NCBI RefSeq assembly: GCF_036662795.1
Contig: NZ_JBAFWZ010000004.1
Coordinates: 120,234 to 184,233 of the forward strand
DNA: 64,000 nucleotides
Direction: 5' to 3'
From: Lysinibacillus_B sp036662795
Lineage (GTDB): Bacteria; Bacillota; Bacilli; Bacillales_A; Planococcaceae
The position numbers and the translations under genes are program-made. How positions within the stretch are numbered: position 1 is the first letter of the stretch; every line of letters starts with the position of its first letter. Under the pieces are notes generated by a model. It was not told where the DNA came from and ran no database searches. It was given only the letters and a program-made list of their open reading frames with translations. Shown in pieces: positions 17,639-26,310 of the stretch.

Positions 17639-18343
17639 TTAAACCCCTTTCAATTGTATATCCGTCAGAACCTTCACATTCGGATGTTTTTGCAAGCACG
17701 TCACGGGGATTTGCTCTGAAATCTCACCACTTATAAGCGCTTCTAATGCCGCCCTTTTTTTCTCCCCTACAGCAATTAGTAAAATACATTGGGCACGCAT
17801 AATAGTCGAGATACCCATTGTAATGGCAAGCTTTGGAACCTCATGTATAGAATTAAAAAATCTAGCATTTGCCCTTCTTGTGGATTCCGTTAACATCACA
17901 ACATGGGTTTCACTTGAAAACGGAGTGCCTGGCTCGTTAAAGCCAATATGACCATTTTCACCAACACCTAGTAATTGAAAATCTAGCGTGTTTTTTTGTA
18001 ACAACGCCTCATATCGTTTCGCCTCTGCTTGTACATCCTCAGCTTCTCCATCTGGTAAATAGGATTGCTTAAAAGGCTTTGCATGAAACAATCTATTATT
18101 CATAAACGAAAGATAGCTTTCTGGATGTTCTTTCTCCAGCCCTACATATTCATCTAAATTAAAGCTCGTACATTGGGAAAAATCACAGTTACTGCTTCGT
18201 AAATTTTCATACAGCGGTAGCATTGTGCCTCCAGTCGCTAATCCAAATGTCTTTGCTCCGTCCGCTAGCTGTTCGGCTATAATTCTAGTCGCTCTTCTAT
18301 AGAGCGTCGATAAATCTTCTATTACTTCTACTTTTATTGCCAT
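17639..18343 (-). CDS. nagB: Glucosamine-6-phosphate deaminase
   Basis: This 234-residue enzyme turns glucosamine 6-phosphate into fructose 6-phosphate and ammonia, the exit of amino-sugar breakdown to glycolysis. Family motifs seen: FGLATGGTMLPLY, FNLDEYVGL with the catalytic Asp, the GVGENGHIGFNEPG loop and the AITMGISTIM stretch. The ATG at 18343 is chosen over 18358 because GGGGG of the overlapping kinase end is spaced properly for it. It is last in the mupG-kinase-nagB set. Confidence 0.95.
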   Translation of the reverse strand: MAIKVEVIEDLSTLYRRATRIIAEQLADGAKTFGLATGGTMLPLYENLRSSNCDFSQCTSFNLDEYVGLEKEHPESYLSFMNNRLFHAKPFKQSYLPDGEAEDVQAEAKRYEALLQKNTLDFQLLGVGENGHIGFNEPGTPFSSETHVVMLTESTRRANARFFNSIHEVPKLAITMGISTIMRAQCILLIAVGEKKRAALEALISGEISEQIPVTCLQKHPNVKVLTDIQLKGV

Positions 18344-18347
18344 CGAT

Positions 18348-19322
18348 TCATCCCCCATAGTTTTTTGAAAAATTTTCAGTAAAATTATTGTGAATCAGCT
18401 TCCCCATTCTCGCTAAAGCCCCTACAGCTGCGCCACCAATTGGCTGAAGACTAGGTGCGATGAATTGCAGAGGGAGTTGTTCCTGTTGAGCTAATCTTTC
18501 AAATTTCGGAATAAAATATGAAGCATTCGATATTACCCCACCCGTTAATACAACAGGCACAGCACTAGGCTCTGACCAAGTGAGCTGGTGATAACAGGTT
18601 GTGATTGCATGGAATAGTTTATGACAGCCTTCTTCCAGTATCCTATTAGCTACGTCGTCTCCATCCCCTGCAGCCACCATGACATATCGGCTTAACGGAG
18701 CGATAACAGTTCTAGGATGCTCTTTACTATAAACACATTGAATTAGCTCTGGCACACTCACTACAGCAAAATGGGCTAAGATTGCATCCGTTAATTTTGT
18801 TGCTTTCTCGCGTTTATCATAGCTTTGAAAAACAGCCTTTAGTGCTTGTACACCAAAATCATAGCCACTCCCCTCATCATCAAACAAATAACCCCATCCG
18901 CCTACACGATAATAAGAATATGTAGGATCATAGCCCATTGTAATTGATCCTGTACCAGCAATTTGAACAATGCCTGGATACCCTAATGTTCCGGTATATA
19001 GGGCGATTATTGCATCATTTTCTATAACAATACTTGTCTTTTTCGGAATGTATTCACGAAAAATCTCTTCTACTATTCCTTCAGTGTTGGTTTCCTTCAC
19101 ACCTGCCATACCTGCAAAACAAATCTCTATCGATGAAAAAATTTCAGGATTTTGTCCCTGCAGTGCTTGCAGCAGCCCGTGAAGTGTTTCCTTAAAAAGC
19201 GTAATATCCATGGCCGTTGGATTCGTTCTTTTTGTTATCATTTTTGCATATATCGTGCCAAATTCATCACAAATTACGCCTGATGTTTTTGTGCCACCAC
19301 CATCGATTGCTAGAACATACAT
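18348..19322 (-). CDS. N-acetylglucosamine kinase, BadF/BadG family (NagK/MurK-like)
   Basis: This 324-residue ASKHA-fold sugar kinase has the phosphate-1 motif AIDGGGTKTSG at residues 4-14, a phosphate-2 region GIVQIAGTGSITMGY, WGYLFDDEGSGYDFG, and adenosine-site VVLTGGVISNA. The family phosphorylates free N-acetylglucosamine and sometimes N-acetylmuramic acid at O6. Its neighbours (MupG hydrolase before it, deaminase after it) indicate that it rescues the GlcNAc released from the phosphorylated disaccharide. GGAGGAG lies just before the ATG. Confidence 0.88.
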   Translation of the reverse strand: MYVLAIDGGGTKTSGVICDEFGTIYAKMITKRTNPTAMDITLFKETLHGLLQALQGQNPEIFSSIEICFAGMAGVKETNTEGIVEEIFREYIPKKTSIVIENDAIIALYTGTLGYPGIVQIAGTGSITMGYDPTYSYYRVGGWGYLFDDEGSGYDFGVQALKAVFQSYDKREKATKLTDAILAHFAVVSVPELIQCVYSKEHPRTVIAPLSRYVMVAAGDGDDVANRILEEGCHKLFHAITTCYHQLTWSEPSAVPVVLTGGVISNASYFIPKFERLAQQEQLPLQFIAPSLQPIGGAAVGALARMGKLIHNNFTENFSKNYGG

Positions 19323-19351
19323 ACCTTCTCCTCCGATCTATAAATGAAGGA

Positions 19352-19386
19352 AGAGGACTGAGCACCTACATTTGCCCAAGTCCTCT
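19352..19386 (-). terminator. Intercistronic hairpin between mupG and the kinase
   Basis: An 8-bp stem (19352-19359 with 19379-19386, AGAGGACT/AGTCCTCT) without a strong T run. It may lower read-through or protect the upstream mRNA rather than fully terminate. Confidence 0.45.
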
Positions 19387-19392
19387 CTCTTT

Positions 19393-20475
19393 TCATTTTG
19401 TAAAACAGAATGACTGCCATGGTTGAATCGTTTGTATTAAAAATCTTTCCTCTTCTACGACTTTCGCTACAATATTAGTAGAGCCAGTGTTTGGCATCTC
19501 CTTTAACACTAATTGTAGCTCGCCTTTATATCTAATATCTAAGTTATTATCGATTGTTACATCACCAGGCATCAAAGCGAATGTATCATGTGGCTGAAAT
19601 TCCCGGTCTTTGAATTTCACACGTGATTGTGTGCTACGAACAACATATTCGGATACATCGCCACGATTAAAATGTGGCTCATTAAATAAGATTGTTTCTT
19701 CTAGGCTAGTCGTTTCTTCCAGCGGTACAACCTTTAGCTCTAGCTTATGACGGTTGAGCTTCCCTAATGCAACAAGCTCTTCTTCAGAAGCATACATATT
19801 TCCTATGATGAGATCATCTATTAACCCTGTATTCCATAAATCCTTCGCCTGCACCGTTATTGGTAAATGACGATGCTCCTCTAGGGTTGGTAGCCCTTGT
19901 AGCGTCTCCTCCCAAGGACCAAATGTTCCATGCTGAGATGAAATCATCGCTGCAGTGCGAATGTGATTGTCTTTGAAAATTTTAGAAGTTGTTAAAAAAT
20001 GCTGACGAGAAAGTCCTGTATACTTTCTTGGGTAAAAATTATGGCAGCCTATAATATTAGCCTTATTTGCTTGATAGGATAAGATGTTTTCAACATACTT
20101 TGTGCCATTGCTAATATTTAATTCTATTTTTAAATTACTAGCATCCAATGACATGAAGGCCTCTTCCTGACCCGAAAAGCCTAAGTCTAAACGAAGCGCT
20201 GAAAGATAATACTGCTCCTTCAAAAATCCAATATCCCGGTAAGTTAAACCAAGCTCCTGAAACACGGAAGGCGCAATATCAGCTGAAATATCAAATCCGT
20301 ATTCTTTTGCATATTGATTGATCGTTTGTAATTTTATTCTTTCCTCTTCATTATTTAGTGACATAAGGCAAGTAAATATTCGATCAAAGCCATTTTTATG
20401 TGCTAGCCGAATATATCGCTTCATTTCATCTAATGTACTATGCTGAGGATAGAGTGAAATCCCTAACCTTCTCAT
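19393..20475 (-). CDS. mupG: MupG-type 6-phospho-N-acetylmuramidase (DUF871 family)
   Basis: This 360-residue protein belongs to the DUF871 family: an N-terminal TIM barrel (RRLGISLYPQHS, HKNGFDRIFTCLMS, IGCHNFYPRKYTGLS) and a small C-terminal beta domain (about residues 250-355). Characterised members split MurNAc-6-phosphate-GlcNAc into MurNAc-6-phosphate and GlcNAc inside the cell during wall recycling. The presence of GlcNAc kinase and deaminase genes directly after it supports this, though no MurQ etherase gene is seen in the window. GGAGGT is well spaced to the ATG. Confidence 0.85.
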   Translation of the reverse strand: MRRLGISLYPQHSTLDEMKRYIRLAHKNGFDRIFTCLMSLNNEEERIKLQTINQYAKEYGFDISADIAPSVFQELGLTYRDIGFLKEQYYLSALRLDLGFSGQEEAFMSLDASNLKIELNISNGTKYVENILSYQANKANIIGCHNFYPRKYTGLSRQHFLTTSKIFKDNHIRTAAMISSQHGTFGPWEETLQGLPTLEEHRHLPITVQAKDLWNTGLIDDLIIGNMYASEEELVALGKLNRHKLELKVVPLEETTSLEETILFNEPHFNRGDVSEYVVRSTQSRVKFKDREFQPHDTFALMPGDVTIDNNLDIRYKGELQLVLKEMPNTGSTNIVAKVVEEERFLIQTIQPWQSFCFTK

Positions 20476-20845
20476 CTAATACCTCCACTGACAACCGAAT
20501 TTTATTATGTTTACTCTAGATGAGTCATTTTCATAATTATTATTTCTATAAGCATATACGAATATTACAGAGGGAAAATCGATTATCCTTTTCGTTACGC
20601 TACAGGCGGACGCGTTCCGCGGTCAAGCACTGAGCCGCTTTACTTTCGGTGCAGAAAAGCATTGCTCTGTAGCGAAAGGCGCTGCCGTCAGCTACACTCG
20701 TCGCCTTCCGCTCCACTTAACTATTCTTGGTTCTTATTAGAAAAACCATTAGTTAAATTGACTAATATGTGTATTTTCACAAAAGTTTTTCCCATATTTC
20801 CGAGCAATATCCTTATGCTCCTACATCTTTTTTAAAACTCTGAGC
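20476..20845. other. Gap holding palindromic repeat copy D
   Basis: This 370-bp gap separates the EIIC gene from mupG. Positions about 20595-20718 hold a diverged copy of the dispersed GC-rich repeat (head TACAGGCGGACGCGTTCCGC, core CACTGAGCCG, tail CGCCTTCCGCTCCACTT). The rest is AT-rich and probably holds the mupG promoter. No gene is supported. Confidence 0.65.
20595..20718 (+). repeat. Dispersed imperfect palindromic repeat, copy D (diverged)
   Basis: It shares GGCGG-CG-TTCCGCGG at the head and the CGCCTT-C-CTCCACTT tail with the copies at 1475 and 39105, but the centre is altered. GC content rises sharply against both flanks. Confidence 0.6.
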
Positions 20846-22126
20846 TTATTCTCCATCTGCTGCTTGTTCTGTCGGATTTGGTTTCGTTACCCGATTTGCC
20901 ATTGCGATGAATGGAAGGTAAATAAGAACGGCTACTACAATGAGCACGAGACTTAGTACGGCACCTTTCCACGATTGCGTAACTAAGAATCCGTTAATAA
21001 TCGGTGGTGTTGTCCAAGGGGCGACAACCGTTGCTGCTGGTACCATTCCCCACTTCGTCGCAAAGTAAGCAATCGATACATTGACCATTGGCGTTAAAAT
21101 AAACGGGATCAATAAGATTGGATTTAATACGATTGGTAAACCGAATAGTAACGGTTCATTAATGTTAAATAGTCCTGGTGCTGCGGATAATTTCCCAACG
21201 GTACTATATTGCTTATTTTTCCTTGCAATGATAAATATAGCAATAATCAGGGCAATTGTTGTACCCGATCCACCCATATTCACAAATGCATCAAAGAACG
21301 GCTTGTTAACAATATATGGAGCAGCATTACCAGCCTCAAGTGCTGCAACATTCTTTGCGATCGCATCCGCGTTGATTGTTTGCATAAATGGATCAATAAT
21401 GTTAGCACCGTGTACACCTAACGTCCATAGGAATGCAGGGATAAAGGCTAAAATCAGTGCCGCTGTCCATGAATTTGTTAAGCCCATAAATGGCTCTTGA
21501 ATTGTTGCATAGAATGAACCGATAATATCAGGAACATCAAATCCAAGTGAAATAATTGTACGAACTAAGCCGAATAAACCTATCGTAATAATCGCTGGTA
21601 GTAACGCTGCAAATGACTTTGCAACTGCTGGTGGAACTCCTTCTGGCATTTTAATTAATAGCTTACTATTTCCAGATAATCGGCAAAATAACTCGGTAGA
21701 AAGTAAAGAAACTATAATAGCAACAAAGATTCCGCCTGTACCTGTTGTTAGGCCCGTTAAGCCACCTTCACCAAACGTACCAAATGTCATATAAGCAGAT
21801 AGACCAATTACTGCAGCTGAAAGTCCATCTTTATCATAACTTTTAGCTAGATTATAAGAGATTGTAAAAGCTAATAATAGGGAAAGAATCGCAAATGTTG
21901 CACCCCAAACATTGCCACCCCATTGCTTCCAGCTACCATCCGCCCAAATTGAGTTAAGAGCATTTTGGTAAAAGTCAATCGGTAAATTGTTAATTAGTAC
22001 TGCAAGAGAACCTACAATCGTCAACGGCATTATCGCGATAAAGCCATCTCGGATTGCGACTAAATGCCGCTGACTCCCTATTCTCGAGGCTACCGGAACA
22101 AATTTCTCTTCTAAAAATTTGAACAT
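20846..22126 (-). CDS. PTS EIIC permease, lactose/cellobiose (Lac) family
   Basis: This 426-residue membrane protein has about ten membrane segments and the EIIC signature regions of the cellobiose/chitobiose family, starting FKFLEEKFVPVASRIGSQRHLVAIRDGF and containing FNINEPLLFGLPIVLNP, the conserved NEP substrate loop. It imports and phosphorylates a disaccharide together with the separate EIIB and EIIA just upstream. Given nagA, nagB and mupG around it, a GlcNAc-containing disaccharide (chitobiose or a muropeptide sugar) is the likely substrate; this is inference. The ATG at 22126 with GGGGAG is preferred to the GTG one codon before. Confidence 0.9.
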   Translation of the reverse strand: MFKFLEEKFVPVASRIGSQRHLVAIRDGFIAIMPLTIVGSLAVLINNLPIDFYQNALNSIWADGSWKQWGGNVWGATFAILSLLLAFTISYNLAKSYDKDGLSAAVIGLSAYMTFGTFGEGGLTGLTTGTGGIFVAIIVSLLSTELFCRLSGNSKLLIKMPEGVPPAVAKSFAALLPAIITIGLFGLVRTIISLGFDVPDIIGSFYATIQEPFMGLTNSWTAALILAFIPAFLWTLGVHGANIIDPFMQTINADAIAKNVAALEAGNAAPYIVNKPFFDAFVNMGGSGTTIALIIAIFIIARKNKQYSTVGKLSAAPGLFNINEPLLFGLPIVLNPILLIPFILTPMVNVSIAYFATKWGMVPAATVVAPWTTPPIINGFLVTQSWKGAVLSLVLIVVAVLIYLPFIAMANRVTKPNPTEQAADGE

Positions 22127-22176
22127 CACTTACACTCCCCTTTGTGATTAAATTATTGATCATCTAAAATTAGATG

Positions 22177-22497
22177 TTATTCCCCTGTGATACGCTCATA
22201 TAAATGGATCATTTCCTGTGCTAGATCCCGGAACGTAATCGAATTCATTAAGTGATCTTGTGCATGGATTAGCAGCATCGATACCTCAACTTTTTCCCCT
22301 CTAGCCTCTTGTGTTAATAAGGCTGTTTGGGAACGATGCGCCTCTCCTAACGCCTCATTGGCAAGCTGCATTTTTCCTTTAGCGTCTTCTATATTTCCTA
22401 TTTTCGCTAATCCAATCGCTTCCATGCATTCACTTTTCGCATTTCCACTATGAACAATTAACCCCATAACAGACTCCATCATCTCTTGATTTTCCAT
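22177..22497 (-). CDS. PTS EIIA component, lactose/cellobiose family
   Basis: This 106-residue helical protein has the PTS EIIA lac/cel pattern, with the phosphorylated His in VSMLLIHAQDHLMNS (about residue 78) and the trimer helix GLIVHSGNAKSECMEAIG at the front. It passes phosphate from HPr to EIIB. It lies between the EIIB and EIIC genes, and AAGGGAG precedes the ATG. Confidence 0.95.
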   Translation of the reverse strand: MENQEMMESVMGLIVHSGNAKSECMEAIGLAKIGNIEDAKGKMQLANEALGEAHRSQTALLTQEARGEKVEVSMLLIHAQDHLMNSITFRDLAQEMIHLYERITGE

Positions 22498-22510
22498 TTA
22501 GCTTTCTCCC

Positions 22511-22822
22511 TTACCCGATTAGCTTTAATGCTTGCTTTAATACGTTTTCGCCATTCATCATGCCGTAATCTGCCATATTAATTGAATCAATCGGCATTTT
22601 AAGATGCTCATATTTTGATTCAAAGGATCCTTTTAAATAGCGAACTTGTGGTCCAAGTAGAAGCACATCTACTTTTTTCGATGTTAAAACCTTATCCACT
22701 TCATTTTCAGCAATGGCATAAATGTCTGCTTCAACATTTCGTTCCTGAGCTGCTTTTTGCATTTTTGTTACAAGTAAACTTGTACTCATTCCTGCTACAC
22801 AAACTAATACTATGTTTTTCAT
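22511..22822 (-). CDS. PTS EIIB component, lactose/cellobiose family
   Basis: This 103-residue protein has the phosphocysteine loop CVAGMSTSLLVTKM near its N terminus (Cys at about residue 8), then the Rossmann-like EIIB fold with VDVLLLGPQVRYL. It donates phosphate to the sugar carried by EIIC. The ATG at 22822 is chosen because AAGGGG is spaced 10 bases before; the ATG at 22840 lacks a site. It is the first gene of the PTS operon, with two NagR-like operator sequences upstream. Confidence 0.95.
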   Translation of the reverse strand: MKNIVLVCVAGMSTSLLVTKMQKAAQERNVEADIYAIAENEVDKVLTSKKVDVLLLGPQVRYLKGSFESKYEHLKMPIDSINMADYGMMNGENVLKQALKLIG

Positions 22823-22920
22823 TATGAAACACCCCTTCACATTTTTGAATGATGTGCATCGCCCTTCTGGAGTCTATTACTCTTAGATGCAACCGCTTTC
22901 TTATTATGAGAATATCACCA

Positions 22921-22938
22921 ATTGGTATATACCACAAT
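22921..22938. promoter_or_regulatory. NagR/DasR-type operator before the PTS genes
   Basis: ATTGGTATATACCACAAT, with palindromic core GGTATATACC, lies about 100 bp before the EIIB start. It matches the ATTGGTATAGACCAC-like sites bound by the GntR/UTRA regulators NagR (YvoA) and DasR. The likely regulator gene is at 27035. Confidence 0.75.
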
Positions 22939-23024
22939 ATGTTTTTTATACCTTTTATTTCATACTTGACACTTGATAAATAGTGGGCTACAGAGCCGAT
23001 ACTTACAAATTCAGTAATCAAAAG

Positions 23025-23041
23025 AATTGGTATAGTCCACG
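23025..23041. promoter_or_regulatory. Second NagR-type site before the PTS genes
   Basis: ATTGGTATAGTCCACG resembles the operators at 22921 and 29031. It lies between the acetyltransferase gene and the PTS operon, about 90 bp from the first site, which would suit cooperative binding or looping. Confidence 0.65.
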
Positions 23042-23088
23042 AAAAAAGGTAAAAAAAATTTGAATTTCACAGATTTCCGTATGCTAAT

Positions 23089-24267
23089 TTAGAAATATTC
23101 AAAAAATTGAGGCTTGCTTGTTGGTAGTGCCTTTTGCCAATCCGATAAATTCTCTTGAGCGATCTCCGTATTGGCGAACCGTAACGCGTCCTCTACAGAA
23201 AGATAGCCCACCATCATAGCCGAAAATAGATTGATAGACAAGGATAAAACATGAAGCTCGTTTACATCGTTCCCCTCTATTTTGGTCACTCTACAATCAG
23301 AGCTAATTTGAAACAGCCCTTCATTCCAAGAACAAAATGGATCTGCTAGTCGAACATATAACGGATTTTGAATTTCCACCCACGAATACGCTTTCAAAAA
23401 GGCAAAAGCGTCAACAATTCGCACCATACAATCCTGTGTTATTTCTTTTTTAAATTGTGGCTGCTGGAACCCGAAGCCAAAAAGACAATCTGCCGACGAA
23501 GTTCCTTTAATGCTCTTTACACTTGCACTATGAGATGTAATAAAGCGCCAAATCGCATGTTCGGCTTCCATATTATCGGCAAATAGATCATGAACATAGA
23601 AGGTTAAGTCACTAATCGTATAACGAATGTAACCAGCAATTTTATTTGAAGCATTATAATACGCTGCAAAATGACTGTCCGGTTCTCGCCTAGCTATTCT
23701 TTGCCACCAGGCGGAATCCCTTATCATCCCTCCGTTACAAATTTGAGAATGACGCGTATGAAATTGCTGAATATCTTGAAAAACATCATCATTCATCCAT
23801 GCAAAGCTAAATCGCTCCATATGATCAAGCTGGTGCCCAAAGGCTGGGAACGCTTCTACTGGTATTGTGTAATGTAGCTTATCAAAAAATAGCTCCCAAC
23901 CGAAATACCTATAAAAGGATACGGAATATGGTGCAAGTACAGAGATCCATTGTCCATTCCGCTGCATTTCTTCCAGTGCTCTCACCATTAGCTTTTTCAT
24001 AATTCCTCGGTTTCGATATTCGGGATAGGTTGCAACAAAGCCGATGCCACCCATTTTATAGTTGACGCCATGAACCGTCATATTAAGTGGTAACACTAAT
24101 AATTGACCTACAATCTTTTCTTTATCATATGCACAGATTGTCGTACTATGCTCGATCCAATATTGGAAATCTCGTCGACGCTCACCTTCATACCGATTTG
24201 GAAAGCTATAATCTCTTAGTCGATGTATTTGCTCATAATCTTGCTGTGGCACTAATTTAATATCCAT
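23089..24267 (-). CDS. Eis-like GNAT N-acetyltransferase
   Basis: This 392-residue protein fuses an N-terminal GNAT domain (acetyl-CoA loop VATYPEYRNRGIMKKLM near residues 79-95) with a second GNAT-like region and a C-terminal SCP2-like domain, the layout of the Eis family. Eis relatives acetylate amines, including aminoglycosides in mycobacteria; here the substrate is unknown. The ATG at 24267 has GAGG six bases before; earlier GTG and TTG codons are worse placed. Position in the nag/pts operon, 49 bp after ptsI, hints at an amino-sugar or peptide substrate. Confidence 0.78.
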   Translation of the reverse strand: MDIKLVPQQDYEQIHRLRDYSFPNRYEGERRRDFQYWIEHSTTICAYDKEKIVGQLLVLPLNMTVHGVNYKMGGIGFVATYPEYRNRGIMKKLMVRALEEMQRNGQWISVLAPYSVSFYRYFGWELFFDKLHYTIPVEAFPAFGHQLDHMERFSFAWMNDDVFQDIQQFHTRHSQICNGGMIRDSAWWQRIARREPDSHFAAYYNASNKIAGYIRYTISDLTFYVHDLFADNMEAEHAIWRFITSHSASVKSIKGTSSADCLFGFGFQQPQFKKEITQDCMVRIVDAFAFLKAYSWVEIQNPLYVRLADPFCSWNEGLFQISSDCRVTKIEGNDVNELHVLSLSINLFSAMMVGYLSVEDALRFANTEIAQENLSDWQKALPTSKPQFFEYF

Positions 24268-24316
24268 CCTATACCTCAACACCTTTCAAATACCCGTTTT
24301 ATAAGAAACGTATATT

Positions 24317-26029
24317 CTAGCCTAGTAAAAATTCCTGCACATATTGCTCTACATCACTTGCTGTAGACAGCCTCAATATTTGATCAGTATGGGCTGCTAG
24401 CTTCTCTTTTGATAAGGTTGAAATTTGTGCTCTAGCTTTCAAAATAGTTGCAGCGTTCATCGAAAATTCATCAAGACCTAGCGCCAGTAATATTGGAATA
24501 GTTATATCATCACCAGCCATTTCGCCACACATCCCCACCCATCTTCCGTGACTATGTCCAGCATCGATAATCATTTTTATCAGTCGTAACACGGCAGGGT
24601 GATGCGGCTGATACAAATAAGAGACATTTTCATTCATCCGATCGACTGCCAAAGAGTATTGAATAAGATCATTTGTACCAATCGATAAAAAATCTGCTTC
24701 CATTGCAAATAAATCTGCTATAATGGCTGCCGACGGGATTTCTATCATAAGTCCAATTTCAATTCCATCAGAAACCAGAATTCCATCTTGTAATAATCGT
24801 TGTTTTTCTTCTAGTAGCATTTCTTTCGCCGCTCTAAATTCTTCTAGGGTGGCAATCATCGGGAACATAATTTTTAAATTTCCAAATGCACTTGCACGTA
24901 GTAATGCACGTAGCTGAATCCGGAATATTTCTTGTTCATGTAAGCATAGTCGGATTGCACGGTAGCCTAAAAATGGATTAGACTCTTCTGGTAGCTTTAA
25001 ATATGGTAAATACTTATCTCCGCCAATATCTAACGTACGAACGACTACCGGCTTTCCTTGCATACGTTCTAATACTGTACGATACGCGACAAACTGTTCT
25101 TCCTCATCAGGAAGTGATTGGCGATTCATATATAAAAACTCCGTTCGGAATAAACCTATCCCATCAGCACCAGCTTCAATTAATTTCTCAACATCCTCTG
25201 GCTTACCGATATTGCCAGCAATTTCAACCTCATACCCGTCCGCGCTTACACTAGCTAACGTGCGATATTTTTCAAGCTCCTGTGCGGATTGCTCGTATGC
25301 TCGCTGCCTGGATTCGTAATATTCGAACATTTTAGGCGATGCTTCGACAATAACTTTACCGAATGTGCCATCAAGTATTATTTTTTCGCCATGCTTGATG
25401 CTCTGTGTTGCTGTTTTGGCACCAACTACAGCCGGAATGCCCATCGTTCTCGCTAGAATAGCAGAATGAGAAGTTTTCCCGCCAATATTCGTTACGAAGC
25501 CTTTTACATATTTAGTGTCTAATTGAGCAGTCATCGATGGGGTTAAATCATCGGCTACAATGATAACCTCCGACGAGATGCGACTATAATCTGGAATTTC
25601 CACTTCTAAAAGATGTGCTAAAAGCCTTTTGGACACATCCTGAATATCTGCCGATCGCTCCTGCATATACGTGCTATCCATCGCTTCAAACATCGCAATG
25701 TACATTGCAGAAATCTCATGTAGGGCATATTCCGCATTGAGTCCGCTCTGTATTTTCAAAATAATCCCATCTATAAATTCAGGATCCTCTAGCAGCAATA
25801 GATGGGCCGCAAAAATGGCTGCTTCCTCTTCACCGAACTTCTTTTCTGCCAAGGCTTGAATTTCCTGAAGCTCTAATTTCGCTTGCCCGACTGCCTGCTG
25901 AAAGCGACCTATTTCGCCGTCCGTATTCGTAATCGTACGTTGTTCAAAGGATAAGTCCGGCTCTACTAAGCAATAGGCGTTGGCAATTGCTACTCCGCTC
26001 GATACAGCCAGTCCATGTAGCTCTAGCAT
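24317..26029 (-). CDS. ptsI: PTS Enzyme I (phosphoenolpyruvate-protein phosphotransferase)
   Basis: This 570-residue Enzyme I has the active His region TSHSAILARTMGIPAVVG near residue 190, the PEP-binding DGIGLFRTEFLYM and the metal motif FLSIGTNDLIQYSLAVDR followed by CGEMAGD with the active Cys. It takes phosphate from PEP and gives it to HPr. Its ATG overlaps the stop of the HPr gene. Being placed in an amino-sugar operon rather than a separate general ptsHI operon suggests the organism uses few other PTS sugars, as described for Lysinibacillus sphaericus. Confidence 0.96.
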   Translation of the reverse strand: MLELHGLAVSSGVAIANAYCLVEPDLSFEQRTITNTDGEIGRFQQAVGQAKLELQEIQALAEKKFGEEEAAIFAAHLLLLEDPEFIDGIILKIQSGLNAEYALHEISAMYIAMFEAMDSTYMQERSADIQDVSKRLLAHLLEVEIPDYSRISSEVIIVADDLTPSMTAQLDTKYVKGFVTNIGGKTSHSAILARTMGIPAVVGAKTATQSIKHGEKIILDGTFGKVIVEASPKMFEYYESRQRAYEQSAQELEKYRTLASVSADGYEVEIAGNIGKPEDVEKLIEAGADGIGLFRTEFLYMNRQSLPDEEEQFVAYRTVLERMQGKPVVVRTLDIGGDKYLPYLKLPEESNPFLGYRAIRLCLHEQEIFRIQLRALLRASAFGNLKIMFPMIATLEEFRAAKEMLLEEKQRLLQDGILVSDGIEIGLMIEIPSAAIIADLFAMEADFLSIGTNDLIQYSLAVDRMNENVSYLYQPHHPAVLRLIKMIIDAGHSHGRWVGMCGEMAGDDITIPILLALGLDEFSMNAATILKARAQISTLSKEKLAAHTDQILRLSTASDVEQYVQEFLLG

Positions 26030-26292
26030 CTTTCGCCAATCCCTTTCGATTCCATCACTTCAGTAACTGCTTGTATTAATTGCTCGGCATCCGTTCCTTG
26101 AGCTGCCACTGTTATAACGCCACCTTGTGGAACCCCCTGCGACATTACACCCATAATGGATTTCATATTAACAGACCGATCCTTAAAAGTTAGTTGAACT
26201 TCAGCAGCAAATGGTGTTACAGCAGACACTAGCAAAGTAATTGGTCTTGCATGTAAGCCTTCAGGAGTCGTAATTTTAAATGTTTGTTCCAT
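26023..26292 (-). CDS. ptsH: HPr phosphocarrier protein
   Basis: This 89-residue HPr has the active His14 in GLHARPITLLV (His15 of Bacillus numbering) and the regulatory Ser45 in VNMKSIMGVMSQG (Ser46 of Bacillus). Both sites being intact means that it could act in transport and, through HPr kinase and CcpA, in carbon control. The ATG at 26292 has GGAGG eight bases upstream; a TTG five codons earlier is the site itself. It overlaps ptsI by a few bases. Confidence 0.95.
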   Translation of the reverse strand: MEQTFKITTPEGLHARPITLLVSAVTPFAAEVQLTFKDRSVNMKSIMGVMSQGVPQGGVITVAAQGTDAEQLIQAVTEVMESKGIGERC

Positions 26293-26310
26293 TCTATTTC
26301 CCTCCAATTT

